Of a stretch of 64,000 bases of DNA, positions 21,201-30,740 are shown one piece after another. The stretch is from NCBI GenBank assembly GCA_033807775.1, contig CM066324.1, positions 134,841,501 through 134,905,500 of the forward strand. Direction: 5' to 3'. Every line of letters starts with the position of its first letter. Within the stretch, counting starts at the first letter, position 1. The notes under the pieces were generated by a model. That model saw only the letters and a program-made list of their open reading frames with translations. It was not told the origin of the DNA and did no database searches. Source of the stretch: Saussurea involucrata. Lineage: Eukaryota > Streptophyta > Magnoliopsida > Asterales > Asteraceae. Both the position numbers and the translations under genes were made by a program.

Positions 21201-21405
21201 CACCCGACCGACCCCGGGCCGAACTACAAGCATAATCAAAGCACATATTCCCCCACACGTTTCTAACCAAAAAAATATCCAATCTAGTCAGCTTAGTCTC
21301 TTGAATAGACAAAAAATTAACCCGATGCACCGAGCACAACTCCTTCACCCATTTCCTTTTACCGACCACCCTTAACCCTTGAACATTTAAGGATAAGACA
21401 TTCAT
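18208..21405 (-). CDS. LINE ORF2: endonuclease and reverse transcriptase
   Basis: 1065 codons from the ATG at 21403-21405. Residues 1-230 form an AP-like endonuclease (SLNVQGL, QETK near 37, GDFNEV near 140, SDHRPILL near 221) that nicks the target. Residues ~490-760 form the reverse transcriptase: FIALIPKV, DYRPISLIG, GLCQGDPLSPFLF and the catalytic FYADDAIFLG near residue 686. All visible catalytic motifs are intact. The last ~20 residues are out of frame; the remaining zinc-binding tail is at 17753-18211. The start codon overlaps the ORF1 stop (ATGA), so ORF2 may be translated by termination-reinitiation. Confidence 0.93.
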   Translation of the reverse strand: MNVLSLNVQGLRVVGKRKWVKELCSVHRVNFLSIQETKLTRLDIFLVRNVWGNMCFDYACSSARGRSGGILCVWDKVLFQKSRAFSSVSFVAVEGVWAPNNMPLLVIAVYAPQSLDDKRILWHSLLNLIVRWHGEVLLMGDFNEVREAGERYGSLLNAHSADAFNSFIPDAELLDVPLGGYSFTWTNKWASKMSKLDRFLMSDGFCEKMPNLTGIVLERNLSDHRPILLKELVVDYGPTPFRTFHSWFKVEGFHQLVRNTWSNDGIRETHGMVSFKKKLQNLKKVLRSWNGEIRAREKGIKCDLNNSINDIDSLIDKGEASKEDMESRFRYLKQLGELDRVEAMDLAQKVKIRWGIEGDENTKFFHGVLKQKRRQLAIRGIMSDGNWIEEPEQVKKEFYDHFSARFGQVRHTRPSIDLEFPNILSVEQSLFLETPFSREEIKRAVWDCGIERAPGPDGFTFEFIKSCWSIVEEDVIRLVSDFFKYSYIPKGCNPSFIALIPKVQDPKFVKDYRPISLIGCQYKIVGKLLANRLSFVIGDCVSLEQSAFIKGRQILDGPLILDEVLDWYKNRKKKLLVLKVDFEKAYDSLRWDYIDLVLDKMGFGSKWRGWITGCLENSRASVLVNGSPTREFETFRGLCQGDPLSPFLFILAMEGLHAATRKAEEKRVFNAATIGEGKISLSHLFYADDAIFLGEWSLSNARNIVRILRCFYLISGLKINILKTKMSGVGVDIVDLENMARVVGCGVANMPFNYLGLPVGCTMAKRDGWKGVVDKFVSKLSNRKVRSLSAGGRVTLLKSVLGSLPTFYLSLFKLPSTIDHALESLRNRFFVGGDTDEKKMTWVKWKKCLASKKDGGLGIGSLFAFNRALIFKWIWRFQTDQNALWVKVVKSIYGESGLLGTQIPPKMSNSPWICILKAIHQMENKDINLSSFCKKKVGNGNSTLFWNEVWLGDSSLKVQFPRVFALERDKLALVKDRVNLGDWGSVLRREPRGGVEESQMSVLREILATICLSGQTDRWVWSLDGSGEFSVASARNYIDSKILLIESTPTGIGLFLSKLMFSPGG

Positions 21406-23087
21406 TTAAAAACGTCATTATCTCCAATACCCTTAATGATAGCACGCAGGTCCTTTTCGCACCCCTTCATGTTGAAACCCATAGCTTTTCCCACATTGAT
21501 AGTTTCTGCTATCTCCTCGAGGATGGAAAAACCACCCCTAACCGAATTAGAGGTTTTTGACTCGTGCTTGCCAAAAGAGTTACTCAACCGACTCGAATTT
21601 TTATACTTACCCTCCCCCTCCGACGAGAGTGATATCGTTGGCTGCAAATCAGATTTGAGTCTCTCTGCGGGCTGCGCGTCCTGTTGGAGAGCCCCACCCG
21701 GCCCCACCGCCTCATCACGTAAAAACCTTTCTTCCCACTGATTTTCGTTGCACAGACGAGCTTTAAGCACCGAATTATCATCTTCCAATGGAGTAAAACC
21801 CGGTGGAAAAAAAGGAGTATCGGTTTCGCCAACCTTGTCCGAACCACTGTTTTGTACCGGCTGTTCTTTAAGAAACTGCATAAAACCGAAAGGGTCATTC
21901 TTATCTCCTTCCTCCTCATCATCATCCTTATTTAAGGCTTCAACAATATCTCCATTCAGAACCTGTTCAAGTTGAAAAGAGTCTGGGATAATATCTGACA
22001 AGGCTTCATTCTCATCAAGTTTACCGCCAATGCCAGATTGCCCCTCCAATTTAGCACTTCCTTCCCCTTCTTCCTCCTCTGACGCGCTGTCATCTTCAAC
22101 AAACTCTAGTATCCAACCACCCACCTCCTTAACCCGAACAAAATGAGTGCAGCCATCCAAAATCACTTTGACCGTCTCAAAGATTAAAGACGAGTAACAC
22201 GATTTAACGCAAATCCTAGAACTATATAAATTGTTCCCGTCCGAGTCTTCCATGAAAATTACATCCCCCCATTTTCTAGCTATCAAAGAGAACGATTTAG
22301 AGGTCCATGCCTTAATTGGGACCCCCTCTACATCAAGCCAAATTAGTCTCTCCACCACCTTAAAATCATTTGTCCACGGTTTAATGTCCTTGAACCACGT
22401 GTTTACACCTTCGTGAGCAAGAAAATTGACACGCGCACTAGAAGACCCAAAATCCAACATAACCCATAACCCTCCAACATATTTAATTCCAACGTCGATG
22501 AAGCCTTCATTTTTACAGAGACACCGCAGATTAGGGATAATTCGGAAATTCGATACACATCCGACTAAAGCTAAGGGAAACTCCGAAACAAGAGGTCCAT
22601 CCATATCAAGAATAATTGCCGTAGAATTAGCAACCGCCTTATCAACCAAAACTTTGTCCGGAACATACCCTTTGACAACATTAGCGTACGAAGCTTCTCC
22701 CACACCCCTAGACTTCGAGACACAATTAGAAGTCACCACAACCGGTTTTGAATCGCGAATAATTCCAGACACCTTACTGGACTTTTGTGTTTCTCGCTTA
22801 AACCTTGCTACCGAAGCAAAAATGTGAAAGCTACCCATCCATTCTTTTGATAAACGCCTAGCAAAAGCCCCTTCATCCCCAATGCTAATGAACCGTACGA
22901 AACCAAACCGCCGTCCCAATTTAGAATACTTTTTCGCAATGTAAACATCTACAACATTACCAAATTTCTTACACCAAGTCCATAAATCTCTCGGGTTCAG
23001 GTCAAGAGGGAAGTTGGTAATGAAAAAATTGGACGAGATCCTGTCCAAATGGGGACTCATAATTGGAGCAGAATGAACTCTAGGCAA
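21402..23087 (-). CDS. LINE ORF1: RRM-containing RNA-binding protein
   Basis: 561 residues. An N-terminal RRM (residues ~15-95: FFITNFPLDLNPRDLWTWC as RNP2 region, GRRFGFVRFI as RNP1) is typical of plant L1 ORF1, which coats the element RNA. A DUF4283-like middle region (WVMLDFGSSSA) and a long acidic tail follow (EEEEGEGS around 350, DDDEEEGD near 405). Unlike many plant ORF1 proteins I see no CCHC zinc knuckle. Its TGA stop overlaps the ORF2 start in the string AAATGAATG. The frame is fully open. Confidence 0.88.
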   Translation of the reverse strand: MPRVHSAPIMSPHLDRISSNFFITNFPLDLNPRDLWTWCKKFGNVVDVYIAKKYSKLGRRFGFVRFISIGDEGAFARRLSKEWMGSFHIFASVARFKRETQKSSKVSGIIRDSKPVVVTSNCVSKSRGVGEASYANVVKGYVPDKVLVDKAVANSTAIILDMDGPLVSEFPLALVGCVSNFRIIPNLRCLCKNEGFIDVGIKYVGGLWVMLDFGSSSARVNFLAHEGVNTWFKDIKPWTNDFKVVERLIWLDVEGVPIKAWTSKSFSLIARKWGDVIFMEDSDGNNLYSSRICVKSCYSSLIFETVKVILDGCTHFVRVKEVGGWILEFVEDDSASEEEEGEGSAKLEGQSGIGGKLDENEALSDIIPDSFQLEQVLNGDIVEALNKDDDEEEGDKNDPFGFMQFLKEQPVQNSGSDKVGETDTPFFPPGFTPLEDDNSVLKARLCNENQWEERFLRDEAVGPGGALQQDAQPAERLKSDLQPTISLSSEGEGKYKNSSRLSNSFGKHESKTSNSVRGGFSILEEIAETINVGKAMGFNMKGCEKDLRAIIKGIGDNDVFK

Positions 23088-23269
23088 ACCAGAATAAAAA
23101 TTAAATCATACCCAACTCAAAACTCACTGCTGAATTCACAAGTGATGTAAGATCTCAGAAGATACACAGCTTTAGTCAAACGTTTCATATACAATAAACC
23201 AATCTCAAGCAGAAGCAGGTTCACATACGAGAATCCGGTTAAGAACACACGTCGTTTGGCCGGCTTAGT

Positions 23270-23815
23270 ATCGTGAGGCCGGATGCGAGAACCCGGAGGA
23301 GATTTCGTGACGAACGGGGGTAGGGAACTGTCGTAAGGCGACGTGCGGAATGTGGCCGGAGGGAGGCCGGAGGGCAGTGATCTGCCGGAAGGCGGCGATC
23401 CCCGTGAGGCCGGAGGGAGGCAGATCTGCCGGATTCTTAGTGCGGCGAGAGACCGGGCGTGAGGCCGGAAGGAATGGGGCCGGGGGCGTGAGGTCGGAGA
23501 CTGGAGAAATTAAGCGAGGGAGCTGAAATCGAGAAGCCTGTGTGACCGCAGGGAGGATGGATGGCAGGGATCTGCCGTGTGGCGGCGTTCGCCGAGTGGC
23601 CGGAGGAGAGCAGATCTATCGGATGCGTCGTGCGGCGTGGAGCCGGAGGGGGAGTGGCCGGGGACGTGAAGCCGGAGGCCGGAGAAACTGCTGAGAGAGA
23701 GACCTGCTGAGAGAGAGACCCACTCTAAGTATTATAAAGCCGGAGGGAGAGTGGCCGGGGGCATGAGGCCGGAGGCCGGAGGACCTGCTGAGAGAGAGAC
23801 CTGCTGAGAGAGATG
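23270..23815 (-). promoter_or_regulatory. CpG-rich tandem-repeat 5' region of the LINE
   Basis: GC-rich, unlike the AT-rich surroundings, and full of CCGG, GGCCGG and CGGAGG. A unit with landmarks GATCTGCCG, GGCGGCG, GGCAGATCT/GAGCAGATCT and GGCCGGAGG occurs near 23376 and again near 23568 (period about 190 bp). A partial copy lies at 23730-23790, and CTGCTGAGAGAGAGAC is repeated between 23690 and 23815. Tandem monomers upstream of a LINE ORF1 recall the promoter monomers of rodent L1; promoter function is inferred. Confidence 0.55.
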
Positions 23816-23830
23816 TTTTATTATTAATTT

Positions 23831-24072
23831 TGGTAATTTTGACTGATTTTATTAAAGGCCATTTTAGATATTTAATTTTTTTTATCTCTTCTCTCTCCGG
23901 ACTCCGCAGTCGGCTTTTGGTGAACCTTAGTGATATCTAAAAAAGCGGACACTGTTAAAAAAGATGCTTACAACAATCATGATTGTGATACCCAAAATAC
24001 ATTGTGTTACACTGTGATTACCATTCAGATACACTCTATGAACATTGTGATACACTCAAAATACATCGTGTT
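23831..24072. other. Short intergenic stretch with GTGATACACT repeats
   Basis: AT-rich flank of the LINE, then a short segment around 23985-24070 that repeats AATACATTGTGTTACACTGTG-like phrases. No gene. Confidence 0.5.
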
Positions 24073-24445
24073 CACTACAAAAAAAATGAGAATTTCCGAC
24101 GGCCAAATCCGTCGGTAAACGGCCAAATCCGTCGGTAATCCGTCAGTAATCGTCGTCGGAAATAACCTGGTCGGTAATTGATTTACCTACGGATTACCAG
24201 CGGCTCTCTTTACCGACGGATTACCGACGCCACTATATACCGACGGATTACCGACGGTTATACTTTACCGACGGATTACCGACGGCAATATTTACCGACG
24301 GATTACCGACGGTCCTCTTTACCGACGGATTTGCCGTCGGTAAAATTATATAAATTAAATAAATCTAAATCAATTTAAATATTAAATTATATTATTAAAA
24401 AATTACCGACGGCAAATCCGTCGGTAAATCGTCGGTAATGTTCAT
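24073..24445 (+). mobile_element. CACTA (En/Spm) element end with subterminal repeats
   Basis: CACTACAAAAAAAATGAG at 24073 is a CACTA terminal inverted repeat. It is followed by many copies of TTACCGACGG and CCGTCGGTAA in both orientations over about 370 bp, the subterminal transposase-binding arrays of this superfamily. No matching right terminus (TTTTTGTAGTG) is found nearby, and no transposase gene is seen. It is therefore a truncated element or the left end of one broken by later insertions. Confidence 0.75.
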
Positions 24446-24598
24446 TTTAATTTAAAATAAAAATAAAAATACAGAATAAACTGTACAAAAAACCTATGCA
24501 GAAAAGGTCGGTAATTCCTGGGCAAAAACCATTACAAAACATTATTGTATTTAATACAATATGATCCCAAATCCGTAAACTAATTTCAATGTTAGTTA

Positions 24599-24895
24599 GG
24601 CCTTGAGTACCCGTACTCAATGAACCCAATGAACCCACTTGCCACCTCAGCGCCACATCAACTTTTCTCTTTCCTACCCTCCTTACCCAAAAGTGAAGTA
24701 CCAGTACCCAATGAACCCACTCCTACCCGATAATTAAAAAATAAACCCAACACCCTAATTGGGACCCACCCTCCTCACACCCTCTTCGGCTTCCATCGGG
24801 TTGGTGAACCCGTTAGCTACCCGCCTCCCCCCATACCCCCTTACCCGCTTACCCGATGGCCACCTCACCCTTACCCGCAACCGGTACTCATGGCC
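24599..24895. mobile_element. PIF/Harbinger (Tourist-like) MITE
   Basis: Ends GGCCTTGAGTACCCGT (left) and complementary ACCGGTACTCATGGCC (right) form an imperfect inverted repeat. Flanking TTA at 24596-24598 and 24896-24898 is the 3-bp duplication typical of PIF/Harbinger. The 297-bp element is C-rich on the plus strand (repeated TACCCG and ATGAACCCAC) and non-coding. Confidence 0.72.
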
Positions 24896-25002
24896 TTATC
24901 CTAATACAAAATAACACTATTGTATCCTATATATACTAGTGTCCTACCCGTCCGTTGGTCGGGTAGACAACATGACTTTAAATCTAGATCCATGTGCCAT
25001 TA

Positions 25003-25153
25003 GTTTCTCTTTGTCTGATATAATGCTCCAAAACCATGTTGCTAAGTACCGGCATTCCTCAGGTCGCTCTTCATCCAACGCCATTAAACGCGTTAAAAGC
25101 TTCATAAGAACAACACCATAGCAAAAAACATTAGTCTTTGTAATAATTTTACC
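25003..25153 (-). pseudogene. Fragment of a TMK-type receptor-like kinase
   Basis: About 50 codons inside a longer open frame resemble kinase subdomain IX onward of TMK receptor kinases: ITKTNVFCYGVVLMKLLTR corresponds to TTKVDVYSFGVVLMELITG, and the following ALDEERPEE with ATWFW matches the family's post-helix segment. The Asp of subdomain IX is replaced by Asn. No catalytic loop, extracellular LRR or membrane segment is nearby. It is a stranded gene fragment, either debris of an old gene or sequence captured by a transposon. Confidence 0.65.
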
Positions 25154-25222
25154 CGTCACTAAAATCAGATGGCAAAATTTTGAGATGCTAAGAGTTGTTT
25201 GGTCCTGTAAACTTAAGTTCAA

Positions 25223-26344
25223 TATAGCAATCTATTAAGACAGTTAGACATATTTGACGTCCTATAAAGTTGTTAAGGAAACATAAAGCTAGATAAGAAA
25301 TAAACATAGAAGGAAAAGTTACCGGCATATTCAGAGAAAAAGCTACAAGTCACTACAGAACCTACGCAAAAACTAAAAGCAATTTGGTATAACAAACCCA
25401 TATCTAGCATTGGTTGAAAAACTAATGAAAAAAATGATAAAACTGTGCAGTACTATTACCAATTTACCATCAGCATAATGCCTGTAAGCTTGTTAAAGTA
25501 TATTTCAGCATACAATGGTACCTCACCTTAGCAGGATCGACTAAGCATCCTTAAACTATTTACATGCTAATGAATGTTATTGATGTATTAAGTAACAACA
25601 TTAGATGTTAAAACTTAAAACTATCATGATAAACCCGAGTACACAATTCTACCCAGATGTACGTCTTGTAGTAACACAATACATAGACATGATTTGAAAA
25701 GATTAGCAAAATCATGGCAATTTCCTTTCAGAAGCCATGCATATGACCTAAGATGTTGAAATTTCCTTTCGGTTTGTTCCATCTGATACAAAGTGAGCAG
25801 ATTCTGATTCTACCTCGACTCCAAGTATGACCAACACTGAACTGATCATTTCCACCAGGTCTTCCAGCAGTAACAATGCTTTGAAATTACTTATTTTTGG
25901 GGGAATTGCCAAATTACCTTGTTGCTATTGATATGGTAATTAAAAAATATCAATTCTCATCTATATATGTAGATCATAGTTGGTGTTAAAAGACAACTAA
26001 ACCTAACAAGAACTGAGAAAGTCCAAGTCTTGTAATGTCAATATATGTAATACAACAAGAATGATACTTACTGGTAGTTGAAATTGATATTGCTTCATCT
26101 GCATAGTATTGCAAACCTGCTCATCAGTCGATTATTTTATAATAGATTGAAAGAAAAGCCTCTGAGTTTCATGTCAAATTTTCTAAAAAGTAGCATGTAT
26201 TGGGAGTTCAAATAGCCTTGTAAATCTAAATGAATAGAACCACTCACTTACTTTCACACATAAAAATCAGATGTCATGGTAATTCTTCGTTGACAGACGT
26301 AAGAAGTGCAAATGTAAACATATTGTAGAAGCTACATAAGTTAT
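25223..26344. other. Non-coding flank of the large copia insertion
   Basis: No gene recognised. On the minus strand two short exon-like segments may be intronic or exonic remnants of the gene debris continuing at 40211-41470: near 26075-26115, bounded by CAG and GTAAGT-like signals, and near 25790-25880. Neither is identifiable. Confidence 0.4.
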
Positions 26345-26600
26345 TGTTAGTGCTGAAATTGTAATTGTACCAAGTAGAAGGACCTTTTGTGTAAATAGGG
26401 TATTCTATACCCTAAGTATATAATGTTTGTTGTTTTCCTTCTAGGGTAAGAGGGTAAAAGAGGTCATCCATATTACACATAGTAGCCACACATAGTGTTC
26501 TTCATTCCAATCATCATTGTGAGCTACTTTGATCTTTAATGAATATAGAGATGACTTCATTTGTTGCAAATATGAATTGATTACTTGTTCTGGGATCACA
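26345..26600 (+). repeat. 5' LTR of the giant copia element
   Basis: 256 bp, very short for the element size. It carries TAAGTATATAATG, a TATA-like box, and differs from the right LTR by G/T in the run AGGGTAAGAGGG. Confidence 0.93.
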
Positions 26601-26602
26601 AT

Positions 26603-26614
26603 TGGTATCAGAGC
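26603..26614 (+). other. Initiator-Met tRNA primer-binding site
   Basis: TGGTATCAGAGC, 2 nt after the LTR; the canonical copia primer-binding site. Confidence 0.95.
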
Positions 26615-26989
26615 TTGTAAATCTGTGATTTGATTAGGATTGAGAGAAATATTTCCATATTTTGAGAGTTCTTCATTTTTCTTCAATTTTTGATTGATTT
26701 TAGCCATTAGAGTCCTTCTTTTGGATTGGAATTGATCAATGGTTGTTTCTAGGATAGTCCTGTGTGTTTTATTCCGCAAAAACGCAAGGATCGAAGCTCA
26801 GATTGGTCTGTTTTCCTCATTTTCGCACTTATATATTCTGCACTCTGTTTTGGATCGAAAATCACTGTTCTAGTGGTTTTTGGACAAAACTTGAAGTTAT
26901 AAACCTACCCAGAATCGCATTTCTACCTTACCTACCAATTTTCAGATCATTCGGATCATTATTGAAGAATCAACTCCCGATTTTCTGGA

Positions 26990-27290
26990 TATTCATCGAA
27001 ATCGCAATCAGGAGATTCATCGAAATCGCAATCAGGAGATTCATCGAAATCGCAATCTTCAAATATTCATCGAAATCGCAGTGATCTTTGTGTGAACAGT
27101 ACAAAGTCGCAGTGACCTATTGCGACTTCATTCCCGAATCGCAATCCTCAATTGCGACTTCAGTTGTTGCGATTCCATTTCATTGCGACTCTATTCATTG
27201 CGATTCCACTTCATTGCGATTCCAACCTTTGCGACTTCATTGCATTGCGACTTCAGACCCATTGCGACTTCAAGTGCGTTGAGACTTAAT
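26990..27290 (+). repeat. Leader repeats with TCGCAAT/ATTGCGA stem-loops
   Basis: Three copies of ATTCATCGAAATCGCAATC occur at 26991-27060. A hairpin AAGTCGCAGT-gacct-ATTGCGACTT follows at 27104-27128, preceded by GAACAGTAC. Then comes a run of ATTGCGACTTC and ATTGCGATTCC units. The hairpin, its loop and the GAACAGTAC spacer match the array at 34.8-35.2 kb. Located between PBS and gag, where packaging and dimerisation signals lie in other retroelements; any such role is inferred. Confidence 0.7.
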
Positions 27291-27360
27291 CTTGAAAATT
27301 TAAAAGTTACTCCTAATCAGATTAATCAGATTTTTAACGATCAACAACAAGTAATTCAAA

Positions 27361-28647
27361 ATGACTGCAAGAGATATGTTAACTATTGGTTCAAAAGACA
27401 AACCACCCGTTCTTTTCCCGAAAGACTTTAAGATTTGGAAAGACAGATTCCTTGACTACGTTGAAAGACAAGAAAATGGAACTTTTATCCATGAATCCTT
27501 AATAAACGGGGTTCTAGGAGAGGTTCGTGAAGAAGATCCAGAAGGAAACATGGTAGTTATTCATCCAAAGGACTACACAGGTGACAATTTGCTGAGATAC
27601 AAAGCCGATAAAGCAGCTAGATCTTTAGTCATGCAAGCCTTAACCAACGACATATATCGGAAGGTTGATAGTCTAAGTGAAACAGGTAAAGGCATGTTTG
27701 ATGAACTTATCAAGCTGTATAAAGGGTCAGAAGTGGAAAACCAGCTGAGAATATCAAATGTATTCAATACGTATGAGAATTTCAAGCAGAAGGAGGGTGA
27801 GAACTTAGATAAAGCTTATGATCGTTTCACAACTATCCTAAATGATCTCAACAGTTACAAAGTAACAAAATCCATCATGGAGACTAATGTGAAATTCTTG
27901 AACGTGCTTCAGCCTGAGTGGAAGAAGTATGCTCATAGAATGAAACATAATTCTCAACTGGATTCTCTTCCGTTACAACAAATGTTTGAAACCTTAAAGC
28001 AAGATGAAGATGATGCTGAGTTGAAAAGGAAGAAGTTGATGAAGAATGGAAAGAAGGAAAAGAAGTTGGTGGGGTCTGAGAAGAAGGCAGTAGAAGATGA
28101 TGAGCAAGAAGATGAGCAGTTAGCATTGTTATCTCGACAAGCAAAGGGAAAGAATGTTCAGAGAGAAGAATTTGAACTAGACCAAGCTGACCTGGATGAA
28201 GCTGAAAGCTTAAGGCAGGCAATGATACTTCTTTCCAAGGCCTTTCAGCGCAGATTTGTAAAAACTCCTGGATCAAACAACCAACGTTACTCATCTGGTT
28301 CTAAAAACTATGAACATAAGAATCGGATTGAGTCAAAGAAGTTTGATGATCACAAGGAAGATGGTAAAAGGCTGGAGATGAAGAAGTTTGTTGAGAAAAG
28401 AGATGAAGATCAAAAGTGCTACAACTGTGGGAAGACCGGTCATTTTTCCAAAGACTGCTGGAAACCAAAGGTGAAGAATGCCGACTACTACAAGCAGAAG
28501 GCTCTGTTAGCTGAACAGAAAGAGTCGGGGATTGAGCTTCCAGTGGAGGAAGAGTTTTGGTTGGACCAGACAGATGACGAAGAGGAGGAAGACACGGCTG
28601 CTTTTGCAAGGATGTGCTTGATGAGCAGAGATGATGAGGATTCATAG
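27361..28647 (+). CDS. Gag of the giant copia element
   Basis: 428 residues starting MTARDMLTIGSKDKPP. A UBN2/DUF4219-type Gag domain spans ~60-220 (ARSLVMQALTNDIYRKV, FTTILNDLNSYKV). A CCHC zinc knuckle lies near residue 352 (CYNCGKTGHFSKDC), then an acidic tail. It stops with TAG at 28645-28647, but the same frame stays open for another 694 codons. The stop may therefore be a regulated gag boundary, read-through site or mutation. The element at 62.6 kb has a homologous start, MTVRDILTIGSKDKPP. Confidence 0.9.
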   Translation: MTARDMLTIGSKDKPPVLFPKDFKIWKDRFLDYVERQENGTFIHESLINGVLGEVREEDPEGNMVVIHPKDYTGDNLLRYKADKAARSLVMQALTNDIYRKVDSLSETGKGMFDELIKLYKGSEVENQLRISNVFNTYENFKQKEGENLDKAYDRFTTILNDLNSYKVTKSIMETNVKFLNVLQPEWKKYAHRMKHNSQLDSLPLQQMFETLKQDEDDAELKRKKLMKNGKKEKKLVGSEKKAVEDDEQEDEQLALLSRQAKGKNVQREEFELDQADLDEAESLRQAMILLSKAFQRRFVKTPGSNNQRYSSGSKNYEHKNRIESKKFDDHKEDGKRLEMKKFVEKRDEDQKCYNCGKTGHFSKDCWKPKVKNADYYKQKALLAEQKESGIELPVEEEFWLDQTDDEEEEDTAAFARMCLMSRDDEDS

Positions 28648-30732
28648 GCTGATGCGGCGCCTGAGACAAATGAGGTAGATCTCTGCACTATTAATCATTA
28701 TGGTAATCAGTTCCAAGTTTTTCAATTAAAACTTGATGAACAAAGCGAGAAACTGAAAAAGGCACATAAAACTATTGCGCTTCAAAAACAAGTTGTCATT
28801 GACCATAAACAGTTAAATGATGATTTAAAAGTTGAAAGGATAGAGATCGAAAAATCTCGAACCTATTTTCGAAGAAAAATGGACGAAATGGCAGAAAGTG
28901 TAAGAATAGCTGAGAATAGGAGGAATGAGCTGGAACAAATGTTGCGCTCTTATAAAGACATAAACAATGAATTGTCAGAAAAAGCGAGTGATCTGGAAGC
29001 TAAACTTTATAGACTTGGCCAGTCCGAACAAACCATTTTCTTAAACACGCCAAAGAATTTTAGATATTACAACTCTAAATGGGGTGTGGGATATGACAAT
29101 CCTCACTATTTGGAGAATGCGTTGAAAAAGGCACCGTGTATTTATAAGCTTCAATGGCTCAAGTTTTTGAAGGATCCTAAATTCAAAATTAAATGGCTAA
29201 ATGAGGAGGAACATGGAGCTGAAGAAGAAGTTAAAAGAAAAACAACTGTGACTATACAACTTCCTTATATTTATGCTCAAGCGAATAGGAAGGCATTGCA
29301 AGACAAGAAAATTCTGCCTAATGACTATTTCGACAGCTATATTGTTCAGTCACCGAAGGGAACTGTATCAAAACCAGTCTCTGAAGGCAAAATTTATTAT
29401 CCTCCCTTGGTACTTGAACAAAAGCTGGTTGATCTTGAATTGAATATTAAAAGTAAGATTGATGAAGTCAGAAATGATGATCAGCTTGCATTTGATATTG
29501 AGAAGGAAGTAATGCTAACCGTTTTGTTAGATAGCTTGAATGAAAAATCTGAGAAGGTTGTTTCTGTCTCGTCTTTAAAAACCTCAGAAGAAAAGAAATC
29601 TTTGGAACTTAGATGTTTGAATCTCTCACGTCAAGTTTTGGATTTTCAGAAAAAGTTATTTCTTGAAAAAGATAATATTGAGAAAGAAAGAGAGAGATTT
29701 AAATTTGAAAGAATGTCTTTTGAAACTGAAAATGTTTTGCTTTCAAAGAAAATAGTTGATTTAGAAAACATTTTGATCAAAGAGAGAAATGATCTTGAGT
29801 CCAATAAAGAATACTTTCAAAATGAGATCTCAAGACTCATGGGAAAATTGACAGATCTATCCACCGAAGCTATGACAGAGTTTGCTAGTAAAGCTTCCTC
29901 TGATTCAGATGCTTCCTCATGCAAAGCTTTCATGGGCGATTCTCTTAATAGAAGCATGATGGCGGCTGATTTGGATGATTTTGGTCCCATTGAGTTAGAG
30001 GAAGAACCTGTTAATGGAAAATCTTGTGACTTCTCTCATCACTCCTCCTCCGATGATATCAAAGTTGATCATGTTATTGCCACTCCTTGTGAAAGGAAGG
30101 ATAAGCAAATTCAACATAAGGATGTTAAGTTTGACTTTAGTGCTAAACTTCCGGATCATTCTGCGTTTTTGGTCAAGGAAGAGGAACCCAAGGAGAAATT
30201 CTTAAAAGGGGAATCTTCTAAGACCGTTGAGAAAAGGAAAAAGAAAAAGAAAAATAAGCGTAAATCTAAATCTTCTAAAGTTCAAACTTCCTACGCTTAC
30301 AATTCTTACTTTGATTCCATTTCAGATCGTAATTTAAGAAACAACTCGCGGGTAGAGTGGAGAATAAAGGAGTTCACACATGATGTGGCCCAGAGAAAAT
30401 CATCTACTGTCGCTTTTAATTCCAAGAAAAACACTTTTGTTTCTAATGTTAGTGATCGTGTTGCTTCAAACAAACAAAAACTTGTAATTCCGTACAAGAT
30501 TTACTCTATGCAACAACTGATTAATCTAGCACATGATCAAATTTGTTGTTCTTCTTGTGGTGTGGATGATTTTATCTGCAATTCCGATTATTCTTCATGG
30601 TTTGGTTATAATTTCTATGGTTCAAATCGTTTTTATTCAAATAGATATTATAATCACTACAATTCAAAGAAGAAGGTTAATTCTCCTAACCCAAAAGGAC
30701 CCAATTGGCAGTGGGTACCTAAAACTGTTTAA
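28648..30732 (+). CDS. Coiled-coil gag extension of the giant copia element
   Basis: In frame with gag after its TAG stop; the first ATG is at 28879 (617 residues). It contains strong heptad-like stretches (MDEMAESVRIAENRRNELEQ near the start, residues ~190-330), a globular-looking block with WGVGYDNPHYLENALKKAPC, and a Lys-rich tract (KRKKKKKNKRKSKSSK). It ends with a WVPK motif of the kind that precedes copia protease in Asteraceae elements. Long coiled-coil gag tails are characteristic of SIRE/Maximus elements. The following protease is in another frame, so a frameshift near 30720-30740 is also implied. Confidence 0.78.
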   Translation, partial: ADAAPETNEVDLCTINHYGNQFQVFQLKLDEQSEKLKKAHKTIALQKQVVIDHKQLNDDLKVERIEIEKSRTYFRRKMDEMAESVRIAENRRNELEQMLRSYKDINNELSEKASDLEAKLYRLGQSEQTIFLNTPKNFRYYNSKWGVGYDNPHYLENALKKAPCIYKLQWLKFLKDPKFKIKWLNEEEHGAEEEVKRKTTVTIQLPYIYAQANRKALQDKKILPNDYFDSYIVQSPKGTVSKPVSEGKIYYPPLVLEQKLVDLELNIKSKIDEVRNDDQLAFDIEKEVMLTVLLDSLNEKSEKVVSVSSLKTSEEKKSLELRCLNLSRQVLDFQKKLFLEKDNIEKERERFKFERMSFETENVLLSKKIVDLENILIKERNDLESNKEYFQNEISRLMGKLTDLSTEAMTEFASKASSDSDASSCKAFMGDSLNRSMMAADLDDFGPIELEEEPVNGKSCDFSHHSSSDDIKVDHVIATPCERKDKQIQHKDVKFDFSAKLPDHSAFLVKEEEPKEKFLKGESSKTVEKRKKKKKNKRKSKSSKVQTSYAYNSYFDSISDRNLRNNSRVEWRIKEFTHDVAQRKSSTVAFNSKKNTFVSNVSDRVASNKQKLVIPYKIYSMQQLINLAHDQICCSSCGVDDFICNSDYSSWFGYNFYGSNRFYSNRYYNHYNSKKKVNSPNPKGPNWQWVPKTV

Positions 30733-30740
30733 ACTCCATT

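Larger units (their letters stand above)
17690..23830 (-). mobile_element. Plant L1-type LINE, near full length
   Basis: On the minus strand the order is GC-rich tandem-repeat 5' region (~23815-23270), ORF1 with an RRM domain, ORF2 with endonuclease and reverse transcriptase, a 3' untranslated region, and an A-rich tail (A10 then (TAA)n, at 17680-17700 on the plus strand as T). The 3' tail without LTRs identifies a target-primed LINE. I could not define the target-site duplication, and the exact 5' end between about 23815 and 23940 is unresolved. One frameshift near the ORF2 C-terminus is the only visible lesion. Confidence 0.9.
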
